From Argopecten irradians (taxonomy: Eukaryota; Mollusca; Bivalvia; Pectinida; Pectinidae), in the NCBI RefSeq assembly GCF_041381155.1, contig NC_091137.1, positions 16,611,765 through 16,675,764 on the forward strand: a stretch of DNA of 64,000 nt. Direction: 5' to 3'. The notes under the pieces were generated by a model. That model was given only the letters and a program-made list of their open reading frames with translations, made no database searches and was not told the origin of the DNA. A program made the translations under genes and the position numbers. Positions 48,601 through 60,922 of this stretch are shown here, piece after piece; the first letter of the stretch is position 1; the number at the start of each line of letters is the position of its first letter.

Positions 48601-51600
48601 GGTGGGGGTACAGGCGCGTAAGTTTAAAGACTTGCCACTAATCCTACACTGTCGTCAACTTTTATATCATATACCCATTTCTGTCTTATCAGTACCATTG
48701 TTTGATTACAGGTAAACACATTAAGACTTCATATTCCAAATCCTCCCAAATAAAGAGCTCGGTTGGGATGGCTTTCTTTCTTGTGTCATAGAAGTGTTAA
48801 GTAGGATCTTATACCTGATATCGAATAATTTCCAGGTGTAAATGGTTAATATATATACAATATATATTTATTGGTAGGATGACACACACTGTCAGACATA
48901 ATACGCACACAATTGTTGTGTCGTCATATGTGTTAAATATTTAAATCTATATTAAATTAAGCATATATAAAATATATCACGAAAGTTCACCGGCGTTCCG
49001 TTGGTATCACGTTTGTTAATAGGTAGGGATGAATAATTGTAATATTCAGTTTATTCAAAATAATATTGCTGTTCTCTTTTATGATCAGGCCAGGGACGGT
49101 CGAGCGTTATAAGACTGAATAGGAAGAAGAAACATGCATATCCCATGATAAACTCATATGAAATGAGAGACAAGATTGAATGGTAGGATTTGTAATCGGA
49201 AAATTGATTTTGATTTCCATACTATTCGTGCGAATCAATTGAAGCCACTATTACATCAAATGACCAACTGCCATTGCATACAATCGGTCACAATTGTTCA
49301 TACTGTGACATCTAAAACAATGAATCATACTTTGCAAACGACACACACGCATTCATTTAATGTATCATTAGAACCATTATTTCTATCCAAAACCAAATAT
49401 AGATTAGGGAATTGCAAACTATCTAGACAAAAGACTACCGTTTAGACTACTTAAAACATATTTTAAAGCATATTCACAATTAACCTGTCTCCAAAACCAC
49501 ACATGGAACAAAGAGCAAATATTCTTTACATGCAAGTGGCCTTTATATACAGGTTAAAATGAGTGAAACATAGCCACTTTGTACATTTGTAAGTGGTCTA
49601 ATTGTGCAGGTGGTCATTGTATAAAAGTGGTTGCTAAGGCAGGTTTGACTGTATTTGAAATAAATACACAAAATTAATAATACACTGAGATCAAAGTCAA
49701 CACATTCAAAGGGCCAGACAGAACAGAAATAATCACTACGTTAGTGGAAATAGACAGGCCATCAACAAATATAAGAAGGACGAATAATTTACCTAAACAA
49801 TAGATCAATGTGAAATACAAAGGCATAGAATAGACTAACGGGTCATATGGAAAACTGAAAAAAAGTGCAAAAAAGAGATAGGGATTGAATGGTATCGGTG
49901 TGGAATGCGTATGATACCTGACGAAGGCGGTCAGAAGCATGAAGATCATACCAACAAAAGACAAAAACAACAATGTAAAAGGCAAAAAAAAACCGCTAAG
50001 ATACTCATAAGAGAACATTAAAAGGGAAGTGACACTGCGCCAATTAAAGGCAAACACAGGTATTTGAAGAGACGCCTGTGGTGGAATAGAAGTTGAGGGG
50101 ATCACAGTTACGACCGGACAACCAGAGAAAACAGTAAACAGCTTTAGTGGACTGACTACTGATCATCAAGTAAACATCGAAGTCGTGTGGACACACACAG
50201 GCAGGGTTCTCTCTTATCAGTCGATGGATGTTTAATTCAGACATTATCTTATAGCTAATTACGAACATCGGTGAAGCTTTCAGTATAATACCAACGTTTA
50301 GGTATTGTTGCTCTGTAGAATGGCTCTCTCTCTCTCTGGGTAATACTTATACTTATACAAGTTCGGTCAGGTACACATCACTTACCATTGCTTACACCTT
50401 ACCAAGATAAACAGATCACTTAATAGCTGTAACCATTGTTGATATATTTAATTTGTTTTATGGTCATTAATTTGTATTGTACGTCCATGTTTCCAATATT
50501 CTTTATCATAACATAAATTTGTGATGTTTGTATCGTTTTCTTTAAGAATTATATTTAACCCAAATATTGCAAACGCCAGAAATGTTACGTAAGTAATGAT
50601 TGGCTAAGTCTAAACTCGTGATCCTGGAGCCTGATTTCATGCACATATACTATATATGTAACTATATATAATGGCTTATACTAAATAGTCGATCAGTCTA
50701 TGAAAACTATCAACCACGAACGATGTTAGATCAAGTTTTATGGGGTTTTTCGTCGGGTTAACATAACTATCCATTGATCAAAATCAGAACACTACTAAGC
50801 ATTTGAAGTTTTATTTATGATAAATACACCTGGTATTAGTTTAGGGTGTGAGAGTTCGTTAAACTTTTTTAAAGTAATAACAGTTGACTGGTATAAAACA
50901 AGTAAATATATAAATAATGATATGTAAAGCAGAGTTCAAACAGTGGGTAATTGTTTATTACTATGTACAATATACACTAAACCTATAATAAGACGTTTTG
51001 TAAATTCACATATGGGCATACATTCTAGGCACAATTATCTTTTCAATTTATGCATTTTTCGAGTAATTATACTCCATTTATATATACAGTTACCATGATT
51101 TGACTGAATAGTATATACTTCCCTAGTGTATAAAATATCTGTATTTCTACCCTGATACGACTTAAAGTTACATCGGATATATACTATACTGATTTACAAG
51201 GGCCTCATATAAGCAACATATCACTTGATATATGCATTATGAGAATATGTAAATGTAGTAGGTCATTGAAATGAAACAAACTTTGAAGGAAGGAAAATAA
51301 AAGTTGAAACAAATCTGTTTTCCTGGACGCATTCGCTATTATTTGATAGTACACGTATATACTTACCTTACAATACGGTGAGTGATAAATAATTTTCAAG
51401 TAGCGAAATCACAATATGACGATGTTGCTGTCACTCTTTGTTCTTTTCGATTCGAATTTTTGCAATTTTACAACACACATGCACTAATGACATATCACAA
51501 CTGTACTATCGATAACGATATCGCCATAAAAATGTACATATATCATCAATCAACCAAGTTTATTCAAACACTGCAACTACGCTGAACCCAATTTCTTATG

Positions 51601-54600
51601 AATATGTATTTGCTTATTTATATATGTTACGATGCACTAAATGAATATACATAAGCCTACTAGTTCAGGCGAGTTTCGGTAAGCTTTGAATTTTCAGGAT
51701 AACATGCTGGGTTTAGTCTATGTGTCGTCCCTATTTCCAGACTATACATGACCGCGGAAGCATGGTGTCCGTATTACGCTTGTCCATTTATGCATGGGAA
51801 GGGTGACTTGTAGCGTAATCATGTTAAGACATTTCATTAGGACTGTCAAATCCTTCTATAGGGTATAAAAACGTTCTGATCAGGACACAAAAAGTCTGTA
51901 CAAATATGCAAAGCCTTTGCCATTAGTATGCGAGACTCATACATATGTGACGAAGTAATATGAATAATAACTATAAGTATGAATATTGCGCCATTCAAAC
52001 TAAAATATGATATTCGTTTGCATCTTAAATAAAAATCATTTAGGGGAAAAGTACTATAAATCTGAAGGGGTTTCCAATTCTAGCTGAATGATATGTCGAA
52101 TGATATGTAGCGAATGTAAATTCCAACTAGTTTAATCTATTTAGTGTAAGCTCGGGCTAAAACAAATTTAGGCATAATAAAAATGTATTCTATTAATTAC
52201 TACCACACATCTTAAAGATACTTATATAAGGAAAAGTCGTAATACCATACATGTTTTAGAGATTTACAGAAAAATCTAAAATTATATATACTTTAACGTA
52301 TATTTGCATGTAATATTTCAAATATAAATCGTGCAGTCAGTTTCAACTATCAGCTATTTGATTCATGTCTTGAGTTTGGTGAATGTTTACGAATTATGTT
52401 AACGATTTGGGTTACATACATCAGCTTTACAAAATGGGACAAATTTTAAAAGAGCGGATGCTTCCTGTGATCTATGTAAGTAAATGGTAAAGTAATGATA
52501 ACAAATTAGTCCACAACCGTTCCGAGAGACGATTATAAAGTATAAGAATTGTAAACAGGAAAGATTAATAAGGTAGGCATTTTAAAAAAGGTGTTTGTTA
52601 TATGTTTTCAAAGTTATTTTTTTTCACATACCAAATTTGTTAATATTACATATAGGTATTAATTTATTTAATTTGTGATGCATTTCACTTTTCTGACCTA
52701 TACTTACTAGTATCAGATGATTATAATATAACATAATTCTGAGGTTGTAATTTGTCAGTGAGCTATTCTAGATGTCTTATGTGCTTATATAGTACAAGCT
52801 GACTGCTGTTTTACTCTGTATTCATTGATAGTTTAAATATATGGTAGGCCCTTATTACGATACACCATAGACCTCGAGAAGGACGTCAAAACAAGAAAAT
52901 TAAAAATAGTATATAACAATATTTTCCTGTTTAACCTACCGTTTGATAAAGTGTCCATCAGTCCTGACTGTCTCGGATACCGGTTTGTGCTGTACTCTTA
53001 CTAGAACCTATTTCTTATCGTGGTGTTGATTAATGAGAAGAAAGCTTTTTTACACCCAAGTTTATTTACATATAGGTAACTGTGATCAACCCCATTCATC
53101 TGCTGACTTCTCAGGCTCACTGGAAACTCGCTGTGTTATAACGGGTTGTGGGTTTACACAAACATTCAAATTTGCAGAATTAACTCATGTTTAATCATTA
53201 CACATAATGATAACGTCAACAAAAGGTATATTACAATTATTTGACAGTGATTAATATCAATGTTCTATTTTATGTTCATTATTCCATAATTTGAACTTTT
53301 CAGAAAATTCAAATTCTGAACATTATCGTATTCTTATTCTGTTCTGACCGTAGACTTAACTTTTAGTACAAAATAAATATGATTCTGTTTTCGTTTTCCG
53401 TTTTCACACACGCTGGTTATATTTGAATAGAAATGGTTATTATTGAAAATGTAAATTTTACGTAAATGATATTTATCATCAATCTAACGTACAGTTGTAA
53501 CCCAATACTCTGTTTTAACTTTGGTATTTTTGTCTGGTTTATGACCATACGTGTTTCAGAATACCTTTATGAAGTTAACATTTATTTTCAATTGACACGT
53601 TTCACTAAATGGTACTTTTATAGTGAACATGATAAGAAAAGATTTTAAAATGAAAGGCTAATGTACATTTTTTTTTAATTTCAAATTGTCCTTAGAAGAT
53701 ATAAAAGTTGAGCAGGATTAACATTTAGTCGTAAAGTTTAGCTACAACACGATACGGCATAATTTATGTTCAATTCATCAAACATTTTAAAAGCCATGCC
53801 AATTAAGACGGTGTAAATTAAACTAAATGACCAAAGTCACTTAAGTCTACAATATAAGATATAATAACGGCGTACCTGATTCCTGTACCATCTTTTCATA
53901 ATCGCAGTCTTTACTTTTCCCATAATCCATTTTAAGTCGCATTTTTGTAGAGAGGTTTATAACTCAGCTCACGGAAATGGCCGACATTTTATATCTATCG
54001 CATTGCATTAGTTTGTTTTAGATTGAATGTTTGCACTCTGGTGAAGATAATTCCTCACAGCAAAGGTTGGTTATCTTCAGTTAAAAAGTTAGTAAACAAA
54101 ATATGTAGATAGTGTTATTGTTTTGTTATCACAAAGAACATACAAATATCTGTGATGGAATAATGAGACATGGAGCGTTGATTGAAATATATTGATATAC
54201 AAAGATATAAGAAAATAAGGATTCATTAAAGCTGTCGATGCTTTGACATTTTATAACAGTTCGGTCTATGTCAACGTAAAGGTACGAGGCCTACCCGGAG
54301 TTAGTTCTATCACCTATCACCTGTTCGAATTATTTCTATTGTCCTTCAATTATAATCCAAGTGATTAAAATTAAACATGGTAAATAGGTTCATTAACAAA
54401 GCCAATTAAAATTCTTGGTCCAGTGACTCTGATTAGTTCTATATAAATTGGCTTTTATCCATTTTATACAGAGTCTATCGCCGATAAGATAACATTTGTA
54501 TCGATCGTCAATTTTATAGACGATTAATGTGACTGGAATTCAATAAAATATCTTTACAATTCCGCTGTGATAAAACACATATACGGACATTTAAAGATAG

Positions 54601-57600
54601 TAAACATTTTATCGCTATCGACGCTAATCTGTAGATTTTATGAATGAAAAAGTGTGAGAACAATTATTGTGATAAAATCTGTGATTAACCAACAGATAAC
54701 CAGATTGGAATCCATTTAAGGAAAGTAAGTAAATCTTACATACCTTTCTTTGGTTTCGATTTCATGAAATATTGTAAATTGTTGTAGAACGCACATAGAA
54801 GGAACAGAATTTCGATCAGTAAACACTTGAAATGCACAGGTGTAACATGTAGAAATACTGATTACAGGTGTAAATGACTGACTTACCTGAGCTGGTGGCC
54901 GACCCGTCAGACCCGGGGCCGCGTTTTTGGCGAGGTTTTGACGCCTTAGATTGCTCACTACTACCCGTATCGTCAAACTGTTGAAAACAAAACAAAGAAC
55001 ATCATTGTTTAACAATTGTTTCAGTCAAGGGACATAACTTAATTTTGAAAATGTTTTTCACGATCGAATTGACGCACAAAATTGTCGTTGACACTATGGA
55101 TATTTGTGATTTTGAAATATTTATTAGAAATGGTACACTGAACGGGTCCAAACGAATCATTTAAAGTGACAAAACTCTATGTAACATTTATTTGTAATGC
55201 TATCATAGTATGACATGGCCGTTTTGTTTGAATCCCTCATCAAGTTTGAAGTCTCGTCCTCTTTACATACCAGAGAAAAGATTGTCTGTTTCTTGATGGT
55301 CAGATAATCACAGTATTCCATTTTGCGTCGAGGTGGGGAATATTTATAACATTCAATGTAAAAATATGATGTCACAAAGATAGACACATTTAAATCGTGC
55401 CAAACATACATGTGAAAGTGAATGTGAAAGACGATCCTGATGATCAGTGTAATTTTTCTTCACCAGTAATACAAATGAAAAACTACTGATACACAATGAT
55501 TATTTGTGTCGTCCAGTAAACGGAAAATCACAAATTTTAGAAATTTGTTATAATTGGCACTGATCTTATCTACGGGAGGGGTTTTATTTGCGGTAAAATG
55601 CGGTGTAATTCCTTGTCTATTTTCTTTCTTTCTTTTTTGAAAAAAAGCAACATTTAACATAAATGACCAAGCTATGTCTAAGGAGATTGATGAATAGTTT
55701 TATTTTGTGTTGCCAAGGAAACCCACCGAATAAAACGGAAATTATTATTCAATTTACAGAAACTGGAATTAAATGTATACACTGTGCCTGGTTACAAATG
55801 GTATCGTTTTGTTGACAGTATGTATTTCTAATATGAATTGTAATGAGTAGTATGTTTGGGTTGGCCATGGTTACAAACGGGGGCGAAGTCGATGAATTAT
55901 TCACACCAATACTTGGTATGTATTTCACAGATAAACCATTCACTGAAAACCAGTGGTGATAGGCTGAACATTAATTTTTTTTAAATTATTAATTTGGATG
56001 GTAAACTACATGAAGTAGAAAAAATGATCTAACAAGGTCGTCAGGATTAGATAACATATGATATTAGATATACATGATGTGTATTTGGGTTATAACCAGA
56101 ACTAACAGACCCGATCTGGAAACTACGGGGAAATATTATATATTACGGGAATATTTCCAACAGCTACATTCAATATCGGTCATACTGTAAAAATAGGGAT
56201 CAATGTTAAAGGAATGGGCGGTAAAGCAGCTAATAGGCAAGGTCGTATGTAGAATGTTACGGAATGTTCTCAATACATACATGTAGCATGCAGACAATAC
56301 ATTAGTATTTGATTATACCAAAATAAATGTTTTAACACATATAATTATTCCGCAATTACCAAGTTTACATCCGCAAATTTAACAAAACCACACATATGAT
56401 GTCTAAATGTAATTCATCTGTAAAACAATGGTATTGAAAAAACAGAAAACACAGGAAAAGACATTTAAATGGACTAAATTAGTAAGACCTGGGCCCGGCA
56501 CCATAAAACTTTCTCAGACAGATATTGTACTCAAGTATATGATTTTCCATAGGCTTGAGTAAAAAATTTGTCTGAGAAAGTTTTATGGTGCCGGGCCCTG
56601 GTAATTTTGCCGATTAGCAATAAACTTTATACTTGATAAGACTAAATTTTGCGTCTTACATTTTTATAACGTAGATAGCGTTGTTTATTTATTGTTTTAG
56701 TTTAAACATATTTCATTTCCATATTAGCAGCAGCATCAGGCACAAGATAATTCAAACTTACAAACGCCCTCTCTATTAAAATTTACATAACAAATATTAG
56801 TCAAATATTTTGTTTTTGATTAAAAATGCTTTTTCTAACTCAAATTAATCCAATGAAAATCATACTTACATTTACAAAATGTGTATCTACAATAATTCTC
56901 AGTGCCGTTGGTGAAACTGAATTAATCCAAGATGCTTTAACGCCGATAGAAATAGTTAAAACCTTATGATTTGTCACTAAAACTCAGAGTGCCTGTATTC
57001 AACGATTGTCTGTTCATATATATCAACATATGAATTATCTGGGGAAAATAAATTAAACGAAAATAAATCCCGGGTATGTGGTTGTGTTTTCCCTTTCTTT
57101 GTGAGTTGGGTGTCGTGTGTATTACTACGACCAGAGGATATATGTCCGTCTTAATTGGAAATTAATCCCTCTCCAATACATCCAGATATCATGGAGATTA
57201 ACTTCATTCATACTAGATATTCTTTTATCATGACAGTCAGATTAACGGAGATATTTTCACAGGATTAGAATTTAGCCATGAATATAATGACATAAGAATT
57301 GGATACCCAGAGTGTAGGCCATTTAAAGTTGTATCTGGATTATTGATAACATTATATATAATTAATATCATAAAAAGGAAATAACCCTTCTTTATTGTGT
57401 ATTCTTCATTTAAGACAGATTTGACTTAATGTTGGAGTTTTAGAACGTCTGAAAATCTTACTCTATCATCTCTTTCGCTGGTAAGCCACTGAAATCCATA
57501 AGGGAGGTACATGTAAGTCTTACAAAGGTGTGGGCTTCATTAAATACGTCATTTAGTTGATCATGTCGCAGGCATTATTCTATAGGTGTCAGCTGAAAGC

Positions 57601-60600
57601 AGCCAATGCATTGTTACACTGGAAATCTTCGCATATGTTTAGGTTAACGTCATTTTGCAGTTTAATGATTTAAACTTTACCTAGTTACATCCCAAAAAGA
57701 AAGAAAACGTGTTTAAGTAACAATAGGGAGAAGGCGTCTTGTAAGTTGTGCCCAATCTCATTCTATATAAAATATCACAATAAAATATGTTGAAATATTT
57801 CGCTTTTCATATGGGATATGTTTTATTATGTCAATTTGAAAGTTGAAATTGAATGGATATGTTTTATAAAAACTAAATTTAAATGCCACAATATGTATGG
57901 ATATGGTGACAGTGCTCATTCAAATCATTCATTACGTTTTCCGTGACAGGACTGAAGATGCATCAATTTTATTTGATATCAATATCAATTATTTCTTATA
58001 ATGAGCAGAGCATAATGCTTTACCGCAATGCTCCTCATAAAGCAACACTTAACAATATATTCCTAAATACGCTTTTTACATTACGGTTACATTAAACAGC
58101 GTTTAAGGTAGATATGCACGGTGTTGGTAGCCGACAGAAAGGTAAAAAGAAATGCAGAATAAATTACCTATTCATATCAGGACTTTTGAAGTTTTCCAAA
58201 GAATAGCTTAATATTTTAATGATGTATGAGTTTTCTTTATTTTACAAAAAATATCACATTTCGTTATTGATCAATTTAAAATTCAAATTTATGTTCTTTT
58301 TTTTTATTCTTGTTTGTACGTTTCTTTACCTTTCTTACATTTTGCTGTCCGGTGCTTTTCAATTAATTGAGATAATATTGACAAGTTCTATTACATCCTA
58401 ACTATGATCAAAAGCAAAAATATCAACCGATTTGGGATGAATAATGACGTGTCTCTTTTGAATGGACTTTCAATGTCGAATGATATCCAGGCCACACAAG
58501 ACAAGTGGTACATGATGATAAATTACACTGTGTATCAGGCCAGTCCATGGTGACAGAGGCATAAGTTCTAACCAATGTGTAGATATTTGAACATACATAA
58601 TATTTATTATATCATATTCTCTACAGTATAATATATAGATATTATAAGATAAGGAAACATTGCCCCACACCATGTCTCTGATGTTTTGGACAAATATGAC
58701 CACTGAAGACCTTGGCTAAATGGTCACTGCCTCATTAAGAAACAAACTCAAAGATATTAAAACTTATATCCATTATGTATGTTAATGCTGCATCAGGCAT
58801 TTGTAAACTGACGATCGCAAAGGCGAATATTTTGCATATCAAACATCGTGAAAATTGATTAACAGTTTGCACTGACACGACTCAATAACCATACTTTCTG
58901 GTATTATGATTATAAGTGAATAATAATATTACAACACGTGCGACAATTCTGTAACGAGAACAGCCGCTGTTATAACCTCACTTTTGGTGAAAACAGATGA
59001 ATGACACTATTAAATCAGCTGTTCAATCGAATTCGTTGACGATGACGAGAGACAAAAATATGAGTATTCAAAAGAAATATGCAACTGTCGAGAGAATAAA
59101 TAATACTCATTTACGCAAAAAACTGTAGATATGAGAAATACAATTTTATTTTGTTGAGGTTATGAGTGTATAATGATAATGGAGTCCGTGTAAATTTTAT
59201 GTATATGTGCTCCATGATGGGGTTACTTTATTTACACGGACTCCATTATCATTATACCCTCACAACCTCAACAAAATAAGAATATACTTCTTGAATAATC
59301 CAAAACACATTCTATGCGTGATGAGCCTTTAAACGTAGCCTAACCGGTCCCCGAATTAGAATGTTAAAATTGACTGTCATACATAATTATAAAGCATTTG
59401 AGTCTTATTGAATTCCAAATGTTATGTGTATATCAGTTTATACAGCACTGTGTAATGTCATATGACTGTGAGTTTTGCCGTTTTCTGATTGGTCTAGACC
59501 ACTCGCTCAGGTCTTGACAAAATGCAGAGGTTGACATTGCAAATCACGATAACCTGGCTATAAATAGACACAGGGAATTCCCTGTCTCTTCCACATTTTG
59601 ACCAATCAAAATAGAGCATTGCCGATCATCGGGAAATAGCCAAATTCAACATGGCAGACAACAGTGAGGTAGAATTAGGAAATATGTTTTAACACATTTT
59701 AAATGTAGCTACATGTATATGTTCGAAATCAGAGGTACTAAAAGTACCTACTGAGGATACGTGGATGAAGATTTTTTTTTTCATTTTTTGTTTTGTTTAA
59801 TTAGTCATTGCGCTGTCCTTGCTTCAAAATTGTTCCAAGTGACAAATTTTGTGTCATTGTATCGTTTCATATCATAAAACAAATATTGACTTATTGTAGG
59901 TTAATACGAAGAATTGCTAAACCTTTTAAAGGTGATATTTCCCTCGGCCTTTGGCCTCGGGGAATATCACCGTTCTCAGGTTTAACAATTCCTCGTATTA
60001 ACCTACAATAAGTCAATATTTGTATAAAACACCAGTTTAATCAATAATACGTTACCTATTACTTACATAGGACATAGTTTCTAAGAAAGACCGTTTATGA
60101 CAGCAAGGTTGTGAACTATTTAAGTGATATAACACTAACGGTACTTTTAACTAAATGAAAACAATACCATTATTATCAAATGGATCAATATTAACGTTAT
60201 ATAGATTGGTTGCAAGACAGCTCCTATTAGATGCATGATAGTCTTCCTGAGCGGATACTGACATCGATTGTTATTGAATGTAAGAACCACTATTTATAAC
60301 CCTACATGAAAATCATTACTCCCGTGATTCTAGTGATTTTAAGATTAATACCATCCAACAACAACCTCTTAAACTTCAGACTACAATCTCATCACCACAT
60401 GAACTTATTAAGGAAGTTTGGAAATCGTACCTTTACGGAACATTGTATAAATGTCGGATCCTTCGTGTTTCGTAGATGATATCAATATTTACTGAAGTGA
60501 GCGTTGCTGAATTATTATTTTTTTCTATTTACAAGTTTAGGGACTACTTTTTTCTAATCAATTATATTTAATGTATCGATAAATGATTGTAAAAACTGAA

Positions 60601-60922
60601 GAAATCTGATTCTGTCAAAAATGTAGACTAACTAAATGGAAACACACGTACATAGTATTAATTGATCCTTGAAATATTGGAAAAAAACATACATTAAATA
60701 AAGTTATACAATTTTTACCTGTACTTTCTTGCCATTTTTACTCAGCGTTCCATCAAACGTATAGACTTTATATCTCCTCGGACTGATGGGAGGTATGACC
60801 GTCCCTCCCCCTCCATTGTGGACAGATCCTCCATCCTCCGGAGTAGCAACCCTCTTTTTGTTTAATTTCCTCACATTCCTCTTTGTCAGTCGGTTATCGA
60901 AGTTTTCATGGACGGCCAGCAT
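42436..60922 (-). CDS. Gene C: small protein of unknown function with alternative 5' exons
   Basis: Longest form: 60922-60719, 54977-54887, 47879-47605, 42690-42436; 825 nt, 274 residues plus TGA. Shorter forms start at 53942-53876 (198 residues) or 48493-48469 (184 residues); both leaders end in the same phase and splice to 47879. A fourth possible start at 44321-44196 joins in phase 0 to the last exon (126 residues). The two constant exons carry a duplicated module: NDA(V/I)xT..., then IIPxYxAxxDxxxxxYFxxPxxKxxL. No signal peptide or membrane segment; basic and charged, so probably intracellular. I do not recognise the family. The large introns (7-12 kb) fit alternative promoters. Confidence 0.72.
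42691..44195. other. Intron sequence of gene C
   Basis: No recognisable element. The frame at 43515-43853 is AT-rich with no family resemblance. Confidence 0.4.
44196..44321 (-). CDS. Possible gene C short-form first exon
   Basis: 42 codons from ATG: MLRIWQSNPNIACNQDC, then IKEMERIYGVKLNGQMEEAL and KWYR|gtagtg. It ends in phase 0 and so fits the last exon, giving EEALKWYR-NAEAKRMQ. It cannot be an internal exon of the longer forms, because the frame entered from 47605 meets a stop. The weaker donor and lack of any homologue I know make this tentative. Confidence 0.4.
44322..47604. other. Intron sequence of gene C
   Basis: I see no repeat or coding signal beyond AT-rich unique-looking DNA. 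Confidence 0.4.
47605..47879 (-). CDS. Gene C constant exon with module copy 1
   Basis: 275 nt, phase 1 to 0. Begins EKMSWVTYGSPLWRKDKV; contains FVNDAVSTFM and RRPIIPPYNAEHDRYAQAYF then SPIAKAVLERS. Acceptor tttacag, donor AAG|gtaaat. It is the longest coherent reading frame of the gene and shows no membrane segment. Confidence 0.75.
48469..48493 (-). CDS. Gene C alternative first exon (proximal)
   Basis: Nine-residue leader MTKKAKEQ(E), donor G|gtaagt, phase 1. Joins to 47879 in frame to give EKMSWVTYGS. The A at -3 (aataATG) is a favourable start context. Confidence 0.55.
48494..53875. other. Large gene C intron
   Basis: AT-rich. Contains a short (CT)n run near 50322-50337 and a hydrophobic minus-strand frame at 49674-50105 that I could not place. 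No confident element. Confidence 0.4.
53876..53942 (-). CDS. Gene C alternative first exon (middle)
   Basis: Encodes MRLKMDYGKSKDCDYEKMVQ then ES, ending G|gtacgc in phase 1, the same phase as the linker exon and the proximal leader, so it can splice to 47879. I see no acceptor just upstream, which supports a 5' exon. The inner ATG (MDYGK) is a second possible start. Confidence 0.5.
53943..54886. other. Gene C intron upstream of the middle alternative exon
   Basis: If the 53942 exon is a real 5' exon, its promoter lies in this stretch. I see no clear core promoter motif. Confidence 0.35.
54887..54977 (-). CDS. Gene C exon: Ser/Lys-rich linker of the long form
   Basis: 91 nt, phase 0 to 1. 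Encodes FDDTGSSEQSKASKPRQKRG then PGSDGSATSS, likely disordered. Acceptor aacag, donor G|gtaagt. It is locally GC-rich compared with its surroundings. Confidence 0.62.
54978..56480. other. Gene C intron sequence
   Basis: AT-rich. Frames at 55157-55411, 55460-55660 and 55749-55943 have no support. Confidence 0.4.
56491..56598. mobile_element. Small fold-back element (108 bp)
   Basis: Arms at 56491-56520 and 56569-56598 are perfect 30 bp inverted repeats beginning GGGCCCGGCACCATAAAACT. Inside them CTCAAG and CTTGAG can also pair. In a gene C intron. Confidence 0.88.
56599..59145. other. Gene C intron sequence
   Basis: AT-rich with no element I can bound. Confidence 0.4.
59146..59279. mobile_element. 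Fold-back MITE (134 bp, ~50 bp arms)
   Basis: The left arm (TTATTTTGTTGAGGTTATGA...) and the right arm pair over about 50 bp, with only two or three mismatches, around a ~30 bp loop. Both arms contain ATAATGATAATGGAGTCCGT. High arm identity suggests a recent insertion. Confidence 0.88.
59559..59670 (+). promoter_or_regulatory. TATA box and ATG-containing exon-like segment, probably repeat-borne
   Basis: Plus strand: CCAAT-type motifs (GATTGGT about 59488, CCAATCA about 59602), TATAAATA at 59559-59566, ATG at 59651 reading MADNSE, then GAG|gtagaa at 59668-59669. No downstream plus-strand exon was found. Could be a decayed gene start or part of a transposon family; low certainty. Confidence 0.25.
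59879..60022. mobile_element. Fold-back MITE (144 bp) with GC-rich centre
   Basis: Arms beginning ACAAATATTGACTTATTGTA pair with the right side through GGTTAATACG and on to GGTGATATTT, about 60 bp. The centre is CTCGGCCTTTGGCCTCGG. Small mismatches near AGAATTGC/CAATTCCT. In a gene C intron. Confidence 0.85.
60719..60922 (-). CDS. Gene C distal first coding exon
   Basis: 68 codons from ATG, ending KNGKKVQ|gtaaaa in phase 0. Basic start MLAVHENFDNRLTKRNVRKL, a Gly run (NGGGG), then PPISPRRYKVYTFDGTLS. Splices in frame to 54977. Confidence 0.65.

Noticed and set aside
49674-50268. Hydrophobic minus-strand frame of 143 codons with an overlapping upstream frame (MSELNIHRLIRE…)
   Set aside because: Looks faintly like a multi-pass membrane protein, but the plus strand is purine-rich, which alone gives Phe/Leu/Ser frames. 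No splice link to gene C and no family match I can name. Might be a decayed repeat.
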